Source: Nigerium sp.
GTDB lineage: Bacteria > Actinomycetota > Actinomycetes > Propionibacteriales > Propionibacteriaceae
Reading direction: 5' to 3'
Assembly: GCA_016711325.1 (NCBI GenBank)
Contig: JADJTH010000008.1
Location: 744,001 to 808,000, forward strand
DNA: 64,000 nucleotides
The notes below the pieces were generated by a model, which saw only the letters and a program-made list of their open reading frames with translations, ran no database searches and was not told the DNA's origin. Made by a program: the position numbers and the translations under genes. Each line of letters begins with the position of its first letter. Position 1 is the stretch's first letter. Shown in pieces: positions 26,217-34,465 of the stretch.

Positions 26217-26824
26217 CGGGCCAGGCTCCGCAGCGCGGCGCGCATCAGTTCGCCGATCCCGAGGCCGGGGTCGTCCTCGCGCAGCGGGGCGACCCGGTCG
26301 ACTGCGGCGGCGGCGTCCTTGGCCGACCAGCCGAGCGATTCGAGACCGGACGCGACCTGCTCGCGCCACACCTCGCCGGTCGGCAGCGCGTTCGCGGCGG
26401 GGCTCAGGTTCGGGACGGCGCCGAGCGCGTTCACCTTGTCCTTCAGCTCGATGATCATCTTCTGCGCGCCCTTCGGGCCGATGCCGGGCACGCGGGTGAG
26501 GGCGGTGACGTTCTCGTGGGCGATCGCCGCGCGCAGGTCACCGGGCGGCAGCACGGACACGACCGCCTGGGCGATCTTCGGGCCGATGCCGGAGGCCGAC
26601 TGCACGAGTTCGAACGCGTCGCGCTCGTCGGCGTCCGCGAAGCCGTACAGGGTCAGCGAGTCCTCGCGGACGACCAGCGACGTGTGCAGGGTCGTGGATT
26701 CGCCCACCCGGACGGCGGCCACGGTCGCGGGCGTGCACAGCGCCCGGACGCCGAAGCCCGACAGGTCGAGCACCACCCAGGTGCCGCCCACGGAGGCGAC
26801 GACTCCGGTCAGCTGCGCGATCAT
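26213..26824 (-). CDS. ruvA: Holliday junction-binding protein RuvA
   Basis: The 203-residue protein binds four-way junctions and loads RuvB. It starts MIAQLTGVVASVGG (OB-fold domain I). The two helix-hairpin-helix motifs follow (FELVQSASGIGPKIAQAVVS and LTRVPGIGPKGAQKMIIELK), and a C-terminal domain III (VASGLESLGWSAKDAAAAV) that contacts RuvB. Its ATG overlaps the ruvC stop as ATGA and its stop overlaps ruvB, giving a coupled ruvC-ruvA-ruvB operon. Confidence 0.95.
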   Translation of the reverse strand: MIAQLTGVVASVGGTWVVLDLSGFGVRALCTPATVAAVRVGESTTLHTSLVVREDSLTLYGFADADERDAFELVQSASGIGPKIAQAVVSVLPPGDLRAAIAHENVTALTRVPGIGPKGAQKMIIELKDKVNALGAVPNLSPAANALPTGEVWREQVASGLESLGWSAKDAAAAVDRVAPLREDDPGLGIGELMRAALRSLAR

Positions 26825-27405
26825 GCGTCCCTCCCGGCGATGTCGCGGGTGCGTGCCGCGGCCCGCGCGCGGGCGGCCGCCTGGCCCTGGGCGAGCGCGC
26901 GGCGCTGGCCGGCCAGCGCGAGGCGGGCGATGGCGGGTGCGCGCCACAGGTGGCAGATCGCCAGGGCGACCGCGTCGGCGGCGTCCGCCGGTCGCGGGGC
27001 GGCGTCCAGGTGCATGATCCGCATCACCATCTGTCCCACCTGCGCCTTGTCGGCCCGGCCGTTGCCGGTGATGGCGGCCTTCACCTCGGTGGGCGTGTGC
27101 TCGGCGACCTGCAGGCCCGCGCGGGTGCCCACGAGCAGCACCACGCCGGAGGCCTGCATCGTTCCCACGATCGTACTGACGTCGCGGCGGGCGAACACCC
27201 GCTCGACCGCGATGGCGTCAGGACGGTACTCGGCGATGTACTGCACCAGGCTGCGCTCGAGCGCCGCGAGACGCTGGCCCGTGTCCAGATCGGACGCCGT
27301 ACGCACCACGTCGGCGAGCAGCAGCGCCGGCGTCCGGCCGGGCGAGCCCTCGATCACACCGATCCCGCACCGGGTCAGGCCGGGATCGACCCCGAGCACG
27401 CGCAT
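26821..27405 (-). CDS. ruvC: Holliday junction resolvase RuvC
   Basis: The 194-residue endonuclease cuts junctions made by recombination. The RNase-H-fold catalytic acids are present: Asp in MRVLGVDPGLTRCG, Glu in AIAVERVFARRDVST and the two Asp of RPADAADAVALAICH. It ends in an Ala/Arg-rich tail. A strong ribosome site, AAGGAGGGG, lies directly before the ATG at 27405 and fixes the start. It is the first gene of the ruv operon and follows yebC. Confidence 0.96.
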   Translation of the reverse strand: MRVLGVDPGLTRCGIGVIEGSPGRTPALLLADVVRTASDLDTGQRLAALERSLVQYIAEYRPDAIAVERVFARRDVSTIVGTMQASGVVLLVGTRAGLQVAEHTPTEVKAAITGNGRADKAQVGQMVMRIMHLDAAPRPADAADAVALAICHLWRAPAIARLALAGQRRALAQGQAAARARAAARTRDIAGRDA

Positions 27406-27466
27406 AACCCCTCCTTGGCTGCCGCCCGGGCGACGGCCGGCCCGAACAGATGTTCGGATTCTAGGG

Positions 27467-28234
27467 TCAGTCCTCGAGTTCGGCGAGGATTTCGTCCGGC
27501 ACGTCCTCATTGCTGTACACGTTCTGCACGTCGTCGACGTCCTCGATGGCGTCGATCAGCTTGAACAGCTTCTCGGCGGCCTCTTTCGTGTCGATCGCCT
27601 GGTCGTACTGGGCGCGGAACTCCACGTCGGCCGACTCGTAGTCGAGGCCGGCCGCCTGTACGGCCTTGCGGACATCGACGAGCACGGCGGGGTCGCAGAC
27701 GATCTCGAAGGCCTCGCCGACATCGTCGATGTCTTCGGGCTCGGCATCGAGGGTCGCCTCGAGCAGGTCGTCCTCGGAGATCTCCGAGGCGCCCTGCTTC
27801 TTGGCGACGACGACCACGCCCTTGCGGTCGTAGATGCGGCTCACCGAGCCGACGTCGGCCTGGGTGCCGCCGTTGCGGGTGATGGCGACCTTCACGTCGG
27901 ACGCCGACCGGTTGCGGTTGTCGGTCAGCACCTCGATCAGGAGCGCCACGCCGCCGGCGCCGTACGCCTCGTACATGATCTCGACGTAGTCGACGCCGTC
28001 CGAGCCCTCGCCGCCGCCGCGTTTGACGGCGCGATCGATGTTGTCGTTGGGGACCGAGTTCTTCTTGGCCTTCTGGATCGCGTCGTACAGCGTCGGGTTG
28101 CCCGCCGGGTCAGGACCGCCAAGGCGTGCGGCCACCTCGATCTTCTTGATCAGGTTGGCGAAGAGCTTGCCGCGCTTGGCGTCGATCGCGGCCTTCTTGT
28201 GCTTGGTGGTTGCCCATTTGGAGTGTCCGGACAT
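27467..28234 (-). CDS. yebC: YebC/TACO1-family translation or transcription factor
   Basis: The 255-residue protein begins MSGHSKWATTKHKKAAIDAKR, the family signature, and carries PNDNIDRAVKRGGGE, YEAYGAGGVALLIEVLTDN and an acidic C-terminus. The family has been described as putative DNA-binding regulators and more recently as factors helping ribosomes at proline stretches; the ruvC neighbourhood is conserved in many bacteria. GAAGGAGT precedes the ATG. Length is normal. Confidence 0.95.
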   Translation of the reverse strand: MSGHSKWATTKHKKAAIDAKRGKLFANLIKKIEVAARLGGPDPAGNPTLYDAIQKAKKNSVPNDNIDRAVKRGGGEGSDGVDYVEIMYEAYGAGGVALLIEVLTDNRNRSASDVKVAITRNGGTQADVGSVSRIYDRKGVVVVAKKQGASEISEDDLLEATLDAEPEDIDDVGEAFEIVCDPAVLVDVRKAVQAAGLDYESADVEFRAQYDQAIDTKEAAEKLFKLIDAIEDVDDVQNVYSNEDVPDEILAELED

Positions 28235-28335
28235 GGGACTCCTTCGCTCGTGACGTGCTTTGGTCCGCCGGCCATCCTAGCGGGCGCGCCGCCGCGTCCG
28301 TCCGACCGCCTGCGCTCGTCCCGTCCGGCCCGCGT

Positions 28336-29064
28336 TCAGCCCTCGGCGACGGCCAGGGCGTCCTCGAGGGTGAAGTTGCCGACGTACAGTGCGGTGCCGA
28401 TGATGGCGCCGGTCACGCCGAGCGGCACGAGTTCGCGCAGCGCGCGCAGGTCGTCGAGCTGGGCGATGCCGCCGGACGCGATGACCTCGGCGTCCGTGCG
28501 CGCCGCCACCTCGCGCAGCAGGCCGAGGTTGGGGCCGGTGAGCATGCCGTCGGACTTCACGTCGGTGACGACGAACGCGGAGCAGCCGGCGGCGGAGAGC
28601 CGGTCGATCGCCTCGCGCCAGTCGCCGCCCTCGCGCACCCAGCCGCGGGCGGCCAGCTTGTTGCCCTTGACGTCGATGGCGATGCCGATCCGGTCGCCGT
28701 GCTCGGCGATGACCTTCTCGCACCACTCCGGGTTCTCGAGGGCGGCGGTGCCGATGTTGACCCGGCGGCAGCCGGTCGCGAGCGCCCGCTCGAGCGACGC
28801 GTCGTCGCGCAGGCCGCCGGACAGTTCGACGTTGAGGCCGAGGCTGCCGGCGATGGACGCGATCAGCTCGGCGTTCGAGCCGCGCCCGAAGGCGGCGTCG
28901 AGGTCGACGAGGTGCAGCCACGAGGCGCCGGCGTTCTGCCAGCGCAGCGCCGCGGCGAGCGGGTCGCCGAAGGTCTTCTCGGATCCGGCGATCCCCTGGG
29001 TCAGCTGGACGGCCTGGCCGCCCTGCACGTCGACGGCGGGCAGCAGAGCGAGCGCATCAGTCAC
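28336..29064 (-). CDS. priA: Phosphoribosyl isomerase A (HisA/TrpF dual-substrate type)
   Basis: The 242-residue TIM barrel isomerises ProFAR in histidine synthesis and, in actinobacteria, usually also phosphoribosyl-anthranilate in tryptophan synthesis. Seen are LLPAVDVQGGQAVQL with the catalytic Asp, VDLDAAFGRGSN, VELSGGLRDDASL, CRRVNIGTAAL, FVVTDVKSDGMLTGPN with the second catalytic Asp and IASGGIAQLDDL. The window's trp operon lacks trpF, which supports a dual role. The GTG at 29064 (MTDALALLPAVDV) is chosen since homology starts there. It is separated from hisH by a DUF2283 gene. Confidence 0.9.
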   Translation of the reverse strand: MTDALALLPAVDVQGGQAVQLTQGIAGSEKTFGDPLAAALRWQNAGASWLHLVDLDAAFGRGSNAELIASIAGSLGLNVELSGGLRDDASLERALATGCRRVNIGTAALENPEWCEKVIAEHGDRIGIAIDVKGNKLAARGWVREGGDWREAIDRLSAAGCSAFVVTDVKSDGMLTGPNLGLLREVAARTDAEVIASGGIAQLDDLRALRELVPLGVTGAIIGTALYVGNFTLEDALAVAEG

Positions 29065-29141
29065 GGGTCGAGACCCTATCTGCCCCGACCGTCTGCCGCA
29101 TGCGATGCCCATCTCCGCTTCTCCACCAGCCACCGCATCGG

Positions 29142-29387
29142 TCACTCTTCCGTTACAGACGTCCTGGTCAGGCTTTCCAGCATGGCCGCGGGGATCTGAA
29201 GGCGCGCATTGAGCAGTTCGAGTCCGAGCAGGATCCCTGAACTGTCGACCGAGAGGATCGCGACAACACTCTTGCCGCTCCTGATGGGAATCGTTCTGTG
29301 CTCGCTTGCCCGCGAGAACTCGATATAGGCGGCGTTGGCGTCCTCATCATAGGTGACGAGGAGAGGGGCTTCCGCCGAGTAGTACAT
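29142..29387 (-). CDS. DUF2283 small protein
   Basis: The 81-residue protein has the DUF2283 pattern: LLVTYDEDANAAYIEFSR, then SVVAILSVDSSGILLGLELLNA and a short tail. Members are small soluble proteins of unknown function, sometimes in toxin-antitoxin-like settings. GAAGGAA lies a few bases upstream of the ATG. It splits the his gene run between hisH and priA, with 138 bases upstream and 77 downstream that hold no other gene. The upstream gap is less GC-rich than its surroundings (for example 29440-29475), suggesting its own promoter or a recent insertion. Confidence 0.7.
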   Translation of the reverse strand: MYYSAEAPLLVTYDEDANAAYIEFSRASEHRTIPIRSGKSVVAILSVDSSGILLGLELLNARLQIPAAMLESLTRTSVTEE

Positions 29388-29525
29388 CAGGAAGTTCCTT
29401 CGACCTCTGGGGCGGCACCCATCGGAACCGCCCGACTATAAAAGCAATACGAAGATCCGTTTATGCATATCGGACGTACGCCATGCTGGGAGTCCCCGTC
29501 ACGAGCAACCTTGCGCACAAGTCCT

Positions 29526-30161
29526 TCAGGACAGCGAGGCGATCCAGTTGCGCAGCAGGCGCGCGCCGGCGGCGCCCGACTTCTCGGGGTGGAACTGGGT
29601 GCTGCTCAGCGCGCCCGCCTCGACCGCGGCGACGAAGCGGTCGCCGCCGTGCTCGGCCCACGTCACCCGGACGCCCTCGCCCAGCCCGGCCTCGGGCAGG
29701 GCCGCCGCGCGGACGCCGTAGCTGTGCACGAAGTAGAACCGTGCCCCGGCGAGGCCCGCGAACAGCGCCGACCCCTCGGCCGGTTCGACCAGGTTCCAGC
29801 CCATGTGGGGCAGGCGGGCGGCGTCCAGGCGCTCGACCACGCCCGGCAGGACGCCCACGCCGGCGGCCTCGACGCCGTGCTCGACGCCACGGCCGAACAT
29901 CACCTGGTGGCCGACGCAGATGCCGAGCACGGGGCGTCCGGCCGCCAGGCGCTCGCGGACGATCCGGGGACCGTCGACCGCCGCGAGGCCGTCCATGCAC
30001 GCCGCAAACGCGCCCACGCCCGGCACGACCAGGCCATCCGCCGCGAGGCAGGCCTCGGCGTCCGCGGTGAGGACCACCTCAGCGCCGGCCGCCGCCAGGG
30101 CGCGGGTCGCGGAGTGCAGGTTGCCCGACCCGTAGTCGAGCACCGCCACCGTCGGGCTCAC
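29526..30161 (-). CDS. hisH: Imidazole glycerol phosphate synthase glutaminase subunit
   Basis: The 211-residue class I glutamine amidotransferase makes ammonia for HisF. The triad is visible: Cys in VLGICVGHQVMFGRG, and His and Glu in STQFHPEKSG. It begins VAVLDYGSGNLHSA. The GTG start overlaps the hisB stop as GTGA. HisF is not in the window, so the partner is encoded elsewhere. Confidence 0.95.
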   Translation of the reverse strand: MSPTVAVLDYGSGNLHSATRALAAAGAEVVLTADAEACLAADGLVVPGVGAFAACMDGLAAVDGPRIVRERLAAGRPVLGICVGHQVMFGRGVEHGVEAAGVGVLPGVVERLDAARLPHMGWNLVEPAEGSALFAGLAGARFYFVHSYGVRAAALPEAGLGEGVRVTWAEHGGDRFVAAVEAGALSSTQFHPEKSGAAGARLLRNWIASLS

Positions 30162-30769
30162 AGAGCGCCTTTCGTCGAGGGCACGACGCCCTCGATGCGC
30201 GGGTCGGGCTCGACGGCGGTGCGGAGCGCGCGCGCGAACGCCTTGAACTCGGCCTCGACGATGTGGTGCGGGTCGCGTCCGCGGATCAGCTCCAGGTGGA
30301 TGCACAGCCCCGAATTCAGGGCGAGCGACTCGAAGACGTGATACGTCATCGACCCGGCGTACGGCACCCCGGACCCGCCGATCCGCGCGTACACCTGGCC
30401 CTCGGGCTCGCCGGTACACACGACGTACGGACGCCCGGCCACGTCGACGACGCAGCTCGCGAGCGCCTCGTCGAGCGGCACGAGCGCGTCGCCGAAGCGC
30501 CTGATGCCTTCCTTGGCGCCGAGCGCCGCCTTGAGCGCCTGGCCGATCACGATCGCGGTGTCCTCGACGACATGGTGGCCGTCGATGTGGACATCGCCGG
30601 ACGCCTCGACCCGCAGGTCGATCAGCGAATGCTTGCTCAGCGCGGTCAGCATGTGGTCGTAGAAGCCGACCCCGGTGCTGATCTCGCTGACCCCGGTGCC
30701 GTCGAGATTCAGTTCGACGACGATCGTGCTCTCGGACGTGCTGCGTGCGATGCGCGCGATGCGTGCCAT
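30158..30769 (-). CDS. hisB: Imidazoleglycerol-phosphate dehydratase
   Basis: The 203-residue monofunctional dehydratase carries the manganese-binding motifs DHMLTALSKHSLIDL, DGHHVVEDTAI and the later GRDPHHIVEAEFKAFARAL. No phosphatase domain is fused, so histidinol-phosphate phosphatase must be separate. It starts one base inside the hisC stop (TGATG) and overlaps hisH. Confidence 0.95.
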   Translation of the reverse strand: MARIARIARSTSESTIVVELNLDGTGVSEISTGVGFYDHMLTALSKHSLIDLRVEASGDVHIDGHHVVEDTAIVIGQALKAALGAKEGIRRFGDALVPLDEALASCVVDVAGRPYVVCTGEPEGQVYARIGGSGVPYAGSMTYHVFESLALNSGLCIHLELIRGRDPHHIVEAEFKAFARALRTAVEPDPRIEGVVPSTKGAL

Positions 30770-31863
30770 CACTCCTCCATCCTGGGCGCGTCCACGCGCG
30801 CCAACGCGGCGTAGAACGCCTCCATCTCCTGCGGTGTTCCCGCGCTCACGCGCAGGTATCCGGCCGGGCCGGTCTCCCGGACCAGCACCCCTTGATCCAA
30901 CAACTGCTGCCAGGCCACGTGCCGGTCGGCCCACCGCCCGACCAGGGCGAAATTGGCGTCGGAGTCGACCACGTCGAACCCCATCGCGGGGGCGCGGCGC
31001 AGCAGTTCGTCGCGGGCCGCGCGCAGGTCGTCGACGCGGGCCAGCATCTCTTCGGCGTGCCGCAGGGCGACCGAGGCGATGGCCTGGGTCTGCGCGGACA
31101 GGTGGTAGGGCAGCCGGACGATGCGGCAGGCGTCCACGACCGCGGGAGCCGCGGCCAGGTAGCCGAGGCGTCCGCCGGCGAAGGCGAACGCCTTGCTCAT
31201 GGTGCGGCTCACGACGAGGTTGCCGTGACGCGGCAACAGCGTGAGCGCCGTGCGTTCCGGGTGGCGGGCGAACTCCTGGTAGGCCTCGTCGACCACCACG
31301 ATCGCGCGGGTGTGCTCGAGCACCTCCTCGATCACGGTGAGCGGCGTCGTGGTGCCGGTCGGGTTGTTCGGCGTGGTGAGGATCACCACCGTCGGGTCGT
31401 GGGCCGCGATCGCCTCGCGCACCAGGGCCGCGTCGAGCGAGAAGTCGTCGCGACGCGGCACCGTCGCGTATTCCGAGTGTGTGTTGCGCGCGTACTCGGG
31501 ATACATCGAGTAGGTGGGCGTGAAGGTGAGGACGCGGCGTCCCGGGCCGGCGAAGGCGCCCAGCACGTGCGTCATCACCTCGTTGGAGCCGTTCGCCGCC
31601 CACACGTTCCGGGCGCTCAGGCCGTGCCCCAGGTAGCCGGCCAGCAGGGTGCGCAGCTCGCGCGCCTCGCGGTCGGGGTAGCGGTGGTAGGCCGCGGAGC
31701 GGATCGCGTCGGCCATGTCGTCGAGGGTGGACGCCGACGGCGGATACGGATTCTCGTTGACGTTGAGGCAGACCGGCACGTCGAGCTGCGGTGCACCGTA
31801 GGGCTCTTCGCCGACCAGTTCGGGGCGCAACGGCAACGCGGCCAGGGTGACGTCCGCGCTCAC
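30769..31863 (-). CDS. hisC: Histidinol-phosphate aminotransferase
   Basis: The 364-residue fold-type I aminotransferase uses pyridoxal phosphate; the lysine is in SRTMSKAFAFAGGRLGY. NVNENPYPPS, YPDREARELR, WAANGSNEVMTHVLGAF and PNNPTGTTTP are typical. The GTG at 31863 (MSADVTLAALP) overlaps the hisD stop as GTGA; another GTG lies three bases earlier. It makes L-histidinol phosphate in histidine synthesis. Confidence 0.95.
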   Translation of the reverse strand: MSADVTLAALPLRPELVGEEPYGAPQLDVPVCLNVNENPYPPSASTLDDMADAIRSAAYHRYPDREARELRTLLAGYLGHGLSARNVWAANGSNEVMTHVLGAFAGPGRRVLTFTPTYSMYPEYARNTHSEYATVPRRDDFSLDAALVREAIAAHDPTVVILTTPNNPTGTTTPLTVIEEVLEHTRAIVVVDEAYQEFARHPERTALTLLPRHGNLVVSRTMSKAFAFAGGRLGYLAAAPAVVDACRIVRLPYHLSAQTQAIASVALRHAEEMLARVDDLRAARDELLRRAPAMGFDVVDSDANFALVGRWADRHVAWQQLLDQGVLVRETGPAGYLRVSAGTPQEMEAFYAALARVDAPRMEE

Positions 31864-33179
31864 CACAGGTCGCTCCCCTCGCCGCGCGTGCGGACGGCGA
31901 TGGCCGCCGCGTGTCCGGGTAGCCGCTCGGCCGTCGCGAACGTCTCAACCACCGGGCCGATCTCGCGCAGCGCGGCCTCGTCGTAGCAGATCAGGTGCAC
32001 GGTCTTGCAGAAGCTGCGCACCGTCAGCCCCGAGCCGTGGCGGGCGATGCCGGCCGTGGGCAGCACGTGGGTCGATCCGGCGGAGTAGTCGCCGAGCGGC
32101 ACGGGCGCCCACGGGCCGACGAAGATCGCGCCGGCGTTCCTGACGCGGTGCGCGACCGCGTAAGGATCGCGGGTGTGGATCTCGAGGTGCTCGGCCGCGT
32201 AGGCGTCCACCACGGCAAGGCCCTGTTCCAGGTCGTCGACCAGGACGACGGCCGACTGCGGGCCGCCGAGCGCGGTCGTGATGCGGTCGGTGGTGCCCAG
32301 CGCGGCCGCCTGGGCGCCGAGGCGGTCGTTGACGGCGTCGGCGAGCGCGGGCGAGTCGGTGACGAGCACCGACCCGGCCATCGGGTCGTGCTCGGCCTGG
32401 CTGATCAGGTCGGCCGCGACGAATGCCGGGACGGCCGTGTCGTCGGCCAGCACCGCGATCTCGGTCGGTCCGGCCTCGGAGTCGATGCCGACCAGCCCGC
32501 GCAGGTAACGCTTGGCGGCGACCACGTAGATGTTGCCGGGACCGGTGACGAGGTCGACCGGCGCGCACAGGCCGGGGACGCCGTGGGCGAACATGGCGAT
32601 CGCCTGGGCGCCGCCGACGGCGTAGACCTCCTCGACGCCGAGCAGATGGCACAGCGCCAGGATGCTCGGGTGCGGCAGGCCACCGAACTCGGCGTTGGGC
32701 GGTGTCGCGACGGCGAGGCTTCCGACGCCCGCCACCTGCGCCGGGACGACGTTCATCAGCACACTGGACGCCAGCGGCGCCAGCCCCCCGGGCACGTACA
32801 GGCCCACGCGTTCGACCGGGACGGTCTTGGTCTCGACCACCGCGCCGGGCGCGACCTCGGCGCGCACGAGCGCCGGCGTGCCCTCGGTCTCGGCGACCGC
32901 ACGGCGGCGGCGGATGGACTCCGTGAAGGCGGCGCGCACGCTGGCGTCCAACTCGCCGGCGCAACGGGCCAGCACCTCCGCGGGCACGCGAAGGTTCCCG
33001 GGCACCACCTTGTCGAAGCGTTCGGCGAACTCGCGCAGCGCGGCCTCGCCGCGCTCGGCGACCGCGTCGCAGATCGGGGCCACGATCTCAACGGCATGCT
33101 CGACGTCGACGCTCCCCCGCGGCACCACCGTGCGGTAGTCGGGGCTCGTCCCTCGGACGTCGATCAGGCGCAGTTTCAC
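31860..33179 (-). CDS. hisD: Histidinol dehydrogenase
   Basis: The 439-residue zinc enzyme performs the last two oxidations of histidine synthesis. It shows VGLYVPGGLAPLASSVLMN, GGAQAIAMFAHG, VDLVTGPGNIYVVAAKR, DLISQAEHDPMAG, AEHLEIHTRDP and PTAGIARHGSGLTV. The GTG at 33179 (MKLRLIDVRG) is chosen because the -10-like TACAAT lies seven bases upstream and no Shine-Dalgarno sequence is visible, so the mRNA may be leaderless. It is the first gene of hisD-hisC-hisB-hisH, with only 12 bases between it and the divergent DUF554 start. Confidence 0.95.
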   Translation of the reverse strand: MKLRLIDVRGTSPDYRTVVPRGSVDVEHAVEIVAPICDAVAERGEAALREFAERFDKVVPGNLRVPAEVLARCAGELDASVRAAFTESIRRRRAVAETEGTPALVRAEVAPGAVVETKTVPVERVGLYVPGGLAPLASSVLMNVVPAQVAGVGSLAVATPPNAEFGGLPHPSILALCHLLGVEEVYAVGGAQAIAMFAHGVPGLCAPVDLVTGPGNIYVVAAKRYLRGLVGIDSEAGPTEIAVLADDTAVPAFVAADLISQAEHDPMAGSVLVTDSPALADAVNDRLGAQAAALGTTDRITTALGGPQSAVVLVDDLEQGLAVVDAYAAEHLEIHTRDPYAVAHRVRNAGAIFVGPWAPVPLGDYSAGSTHVLPTAGIARHGSGLTVRSFCKTVHLICYDEAALREIGPVVETFATAERLPGHAAAIAVRTRGEGSDLW

Positions 33180-33186
33180 GAAGCTG

Positions 33187-33192
33187 ATTGTA
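33187..33192 (-). promoter_or_regulatory. Candidate -10 element for a leaderless hisD transcript
   Basis: On the minus strand TACAAT (a TANNNT match) ends seven bases before the hisD GTG. Transcription starting about seven bases after the hexamer would begin at the start codon. No good -35 is visible 17 bases upstream. The element overlaps the divergent DUF554 start codon. Confidence 0.5.
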
Positions 33193-33935
33193 TGGCGGTC
33201 GTGTTCATCGGATTCGGAACGGTCGTCAACATGGTCACCGTCGCTGTGGGGGCGGGCGTCGGCCTCCTGCTCGGCGACCGGATCCCGGAGCGGACCCGCG
33301 ACACGATCACCGACGTGCTGGGCCTGATCACGCTCGTGCTCGGCATCGCGTCGGCGCTGTCGCTGTCGGCCCCCGCCCTCACCGCGGCCGTCGGGTCGGC
33401 CGGCATGCTGATCGTGCTCGCGTCGTTGCTGATCGGCGGTCTCGTCGGCTCCACCCTGCGCATCGAGCACCGTATGGAGGGTGGCGCCGACTGGCTCCGG
33501 ACGCGTTTCGCCGGCGCTGGCGAATCCGGCCGGTTCGTGGACGCCGTCGTCACCCCCACGCTGCTGTTCTGCGTCGGCCCGCTGGCGCTGCTGGGCACGA
33601 TGTCGGATGGGATGGGCCGCGGCGCGGATCAGCTGCTGGTAAAGGCGACCCTCGACGGCTTCGCCGCCATCGCGTTCGCCAGCACGCTCGGCTGGGGCGT
33701 CCTGGTATCCGCGGCACTCCTCGGCGTCGTCCAGGGCAGCCTCACGCTGGCCGCGTTCTTCCTCGGCGACCTGTTCAGCGCCGCCCAGATCGACGCCCTC
33801 ACGGCGACCGGCGGCGTGATGCTCGTCGGGCTCGGCCTGCGGTTGCTTCAGCTCAAGCCCATTCCCGTCGGCGACCTGCTGCCTGCGCTCGTCATCGCGC
33901 CGGTCCTGGTTCCGCTTGTCGCCGCCCTCATCTGA
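33192..33935 (+). CDS. DUF554 membrane protein (YqgA-like)
   Basis: The 247-residue protein has about six to seven hydrophobic helices and the DUF554 features GFGTVVNMVTVAVGAGVGLLLG, a short amphipathic loop (DRIPERTRDTITDVLGLITLV), CVGPLALLGTMSDG and the C-terminal GGVMLVGLGLRLLQLKPIPVGDLLPAL. Function is not established for the family; transport has been suggested. The ATG at 33192 is very close to the divergent hisD start. It is followed by ybaK after 23 bases. Confidence 0.85.
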   Translation: MAVVFIGFGTVVNMVTVAVGAGVGLLLGDRIPERTRDTITDVLGLITLVLGIASALSLSAPALTAAVGSAGMLIVLASLLIGGLVGSTLRIEHRMEGGADWLRTRFAGAGESGRFVDAVVTPTLLFCVGPLALLGTMSDGMGRGADQLLVKATLDGFAAIAFASTLGWGVLVSAALLGVVQGSLTLAAFFLGDLFSAAQIDALTATGGVMLVGLGLRLLQLKPIPVGDLLPALVIAPVLVPLVAALI

Positions 33936-33958
33936 CCGGACCACCAAGGAGATCGCCG

Positions 33959-34453
33959 ATGGCCAAGAAGCAGAAGAAACCCGGCGGTACGCCCGCCACC
34001 GACGCACTGACGGCGGCGGGCGTCCGTTTCACGCCGGTGGAGTACGGGCACCACGCCGAGGCCACCGACTTCGGCGCCGAGGTGATCCGCCAGACCGGGC
34101 TCGATCCGGCGTCCGTGTTCAAGACGCTGGTGGTCTCGATCGGTCCGCGCCGACTCGCGGTGGGCGTGGTGCCCGTCAGCGGACGCCTCGACCTCAAGGC
34201 GATGGCGGCGGCCCTGGGCGTCAAGAAGGCCGAGATGGCCGACCCGCAGGCAGCGGAACGCTCGTCCGGCTACGTCGTCGGCGGGGTCTCGCCGCTCGGG
34301 CAGCGCACGCCGCTCCCCACGGTCATCGACGCGTCGGCTCAGGACCACGACCGCGTATACGTCTCGGGCGGCAAGCGCGGGCTTCAGCTCGGCCTGGCAC
34401 CCGATGACCTGGCGCGGCTGACGTCGGCCCGCTTCGCCCCGATCGCGCGCTGA
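33959..34453 (+). CDS. ybaK: YbaK/EbsC-type Cys-tRNA deacylase
   Basis: The 164-residue protein matches YbaK: FTPVEYGHHAEATDFGAEV, DPASVFKTLVVSI (with the conserved Lys), VPVSGRLDLKAMAAALGVKKAEMA, and YVVGGVSPLGQRTPLPTVID. The family hydrolyses mischarged Cys-tRNA-Pro and prevents errors made by ProRS. A clear AAGGAGA site lies before the ATG. It converges on the CHAD gene, 12 bases away. Confidence 0.92.
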   Translation: MAKKQKKPGGTPATDALTAAGVRFTPVEYGHHAEATDFGAEVIRQTGLDPASVFKTLVVSIGPRRLAVGVVPVSGRLDLKAMAAALGVKKAEMADPQAAERSSGYVVGGVSPLGQRTPLPTVIDASAQDHDRVYVSGGKRGLQLGLAPDDLARLTSARFAPIAR

Positions 34454-34465
34454 GCGCGGCGCCCC

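Noticed and set aside
29388..29525. Possible RNA gene or riboswitch in the less GC-rich gap between hisH and the DUF2283 gene
   Set aside because: No cloverleaf, long stem or known riboswitch core was found; it is more likely a promoter region.
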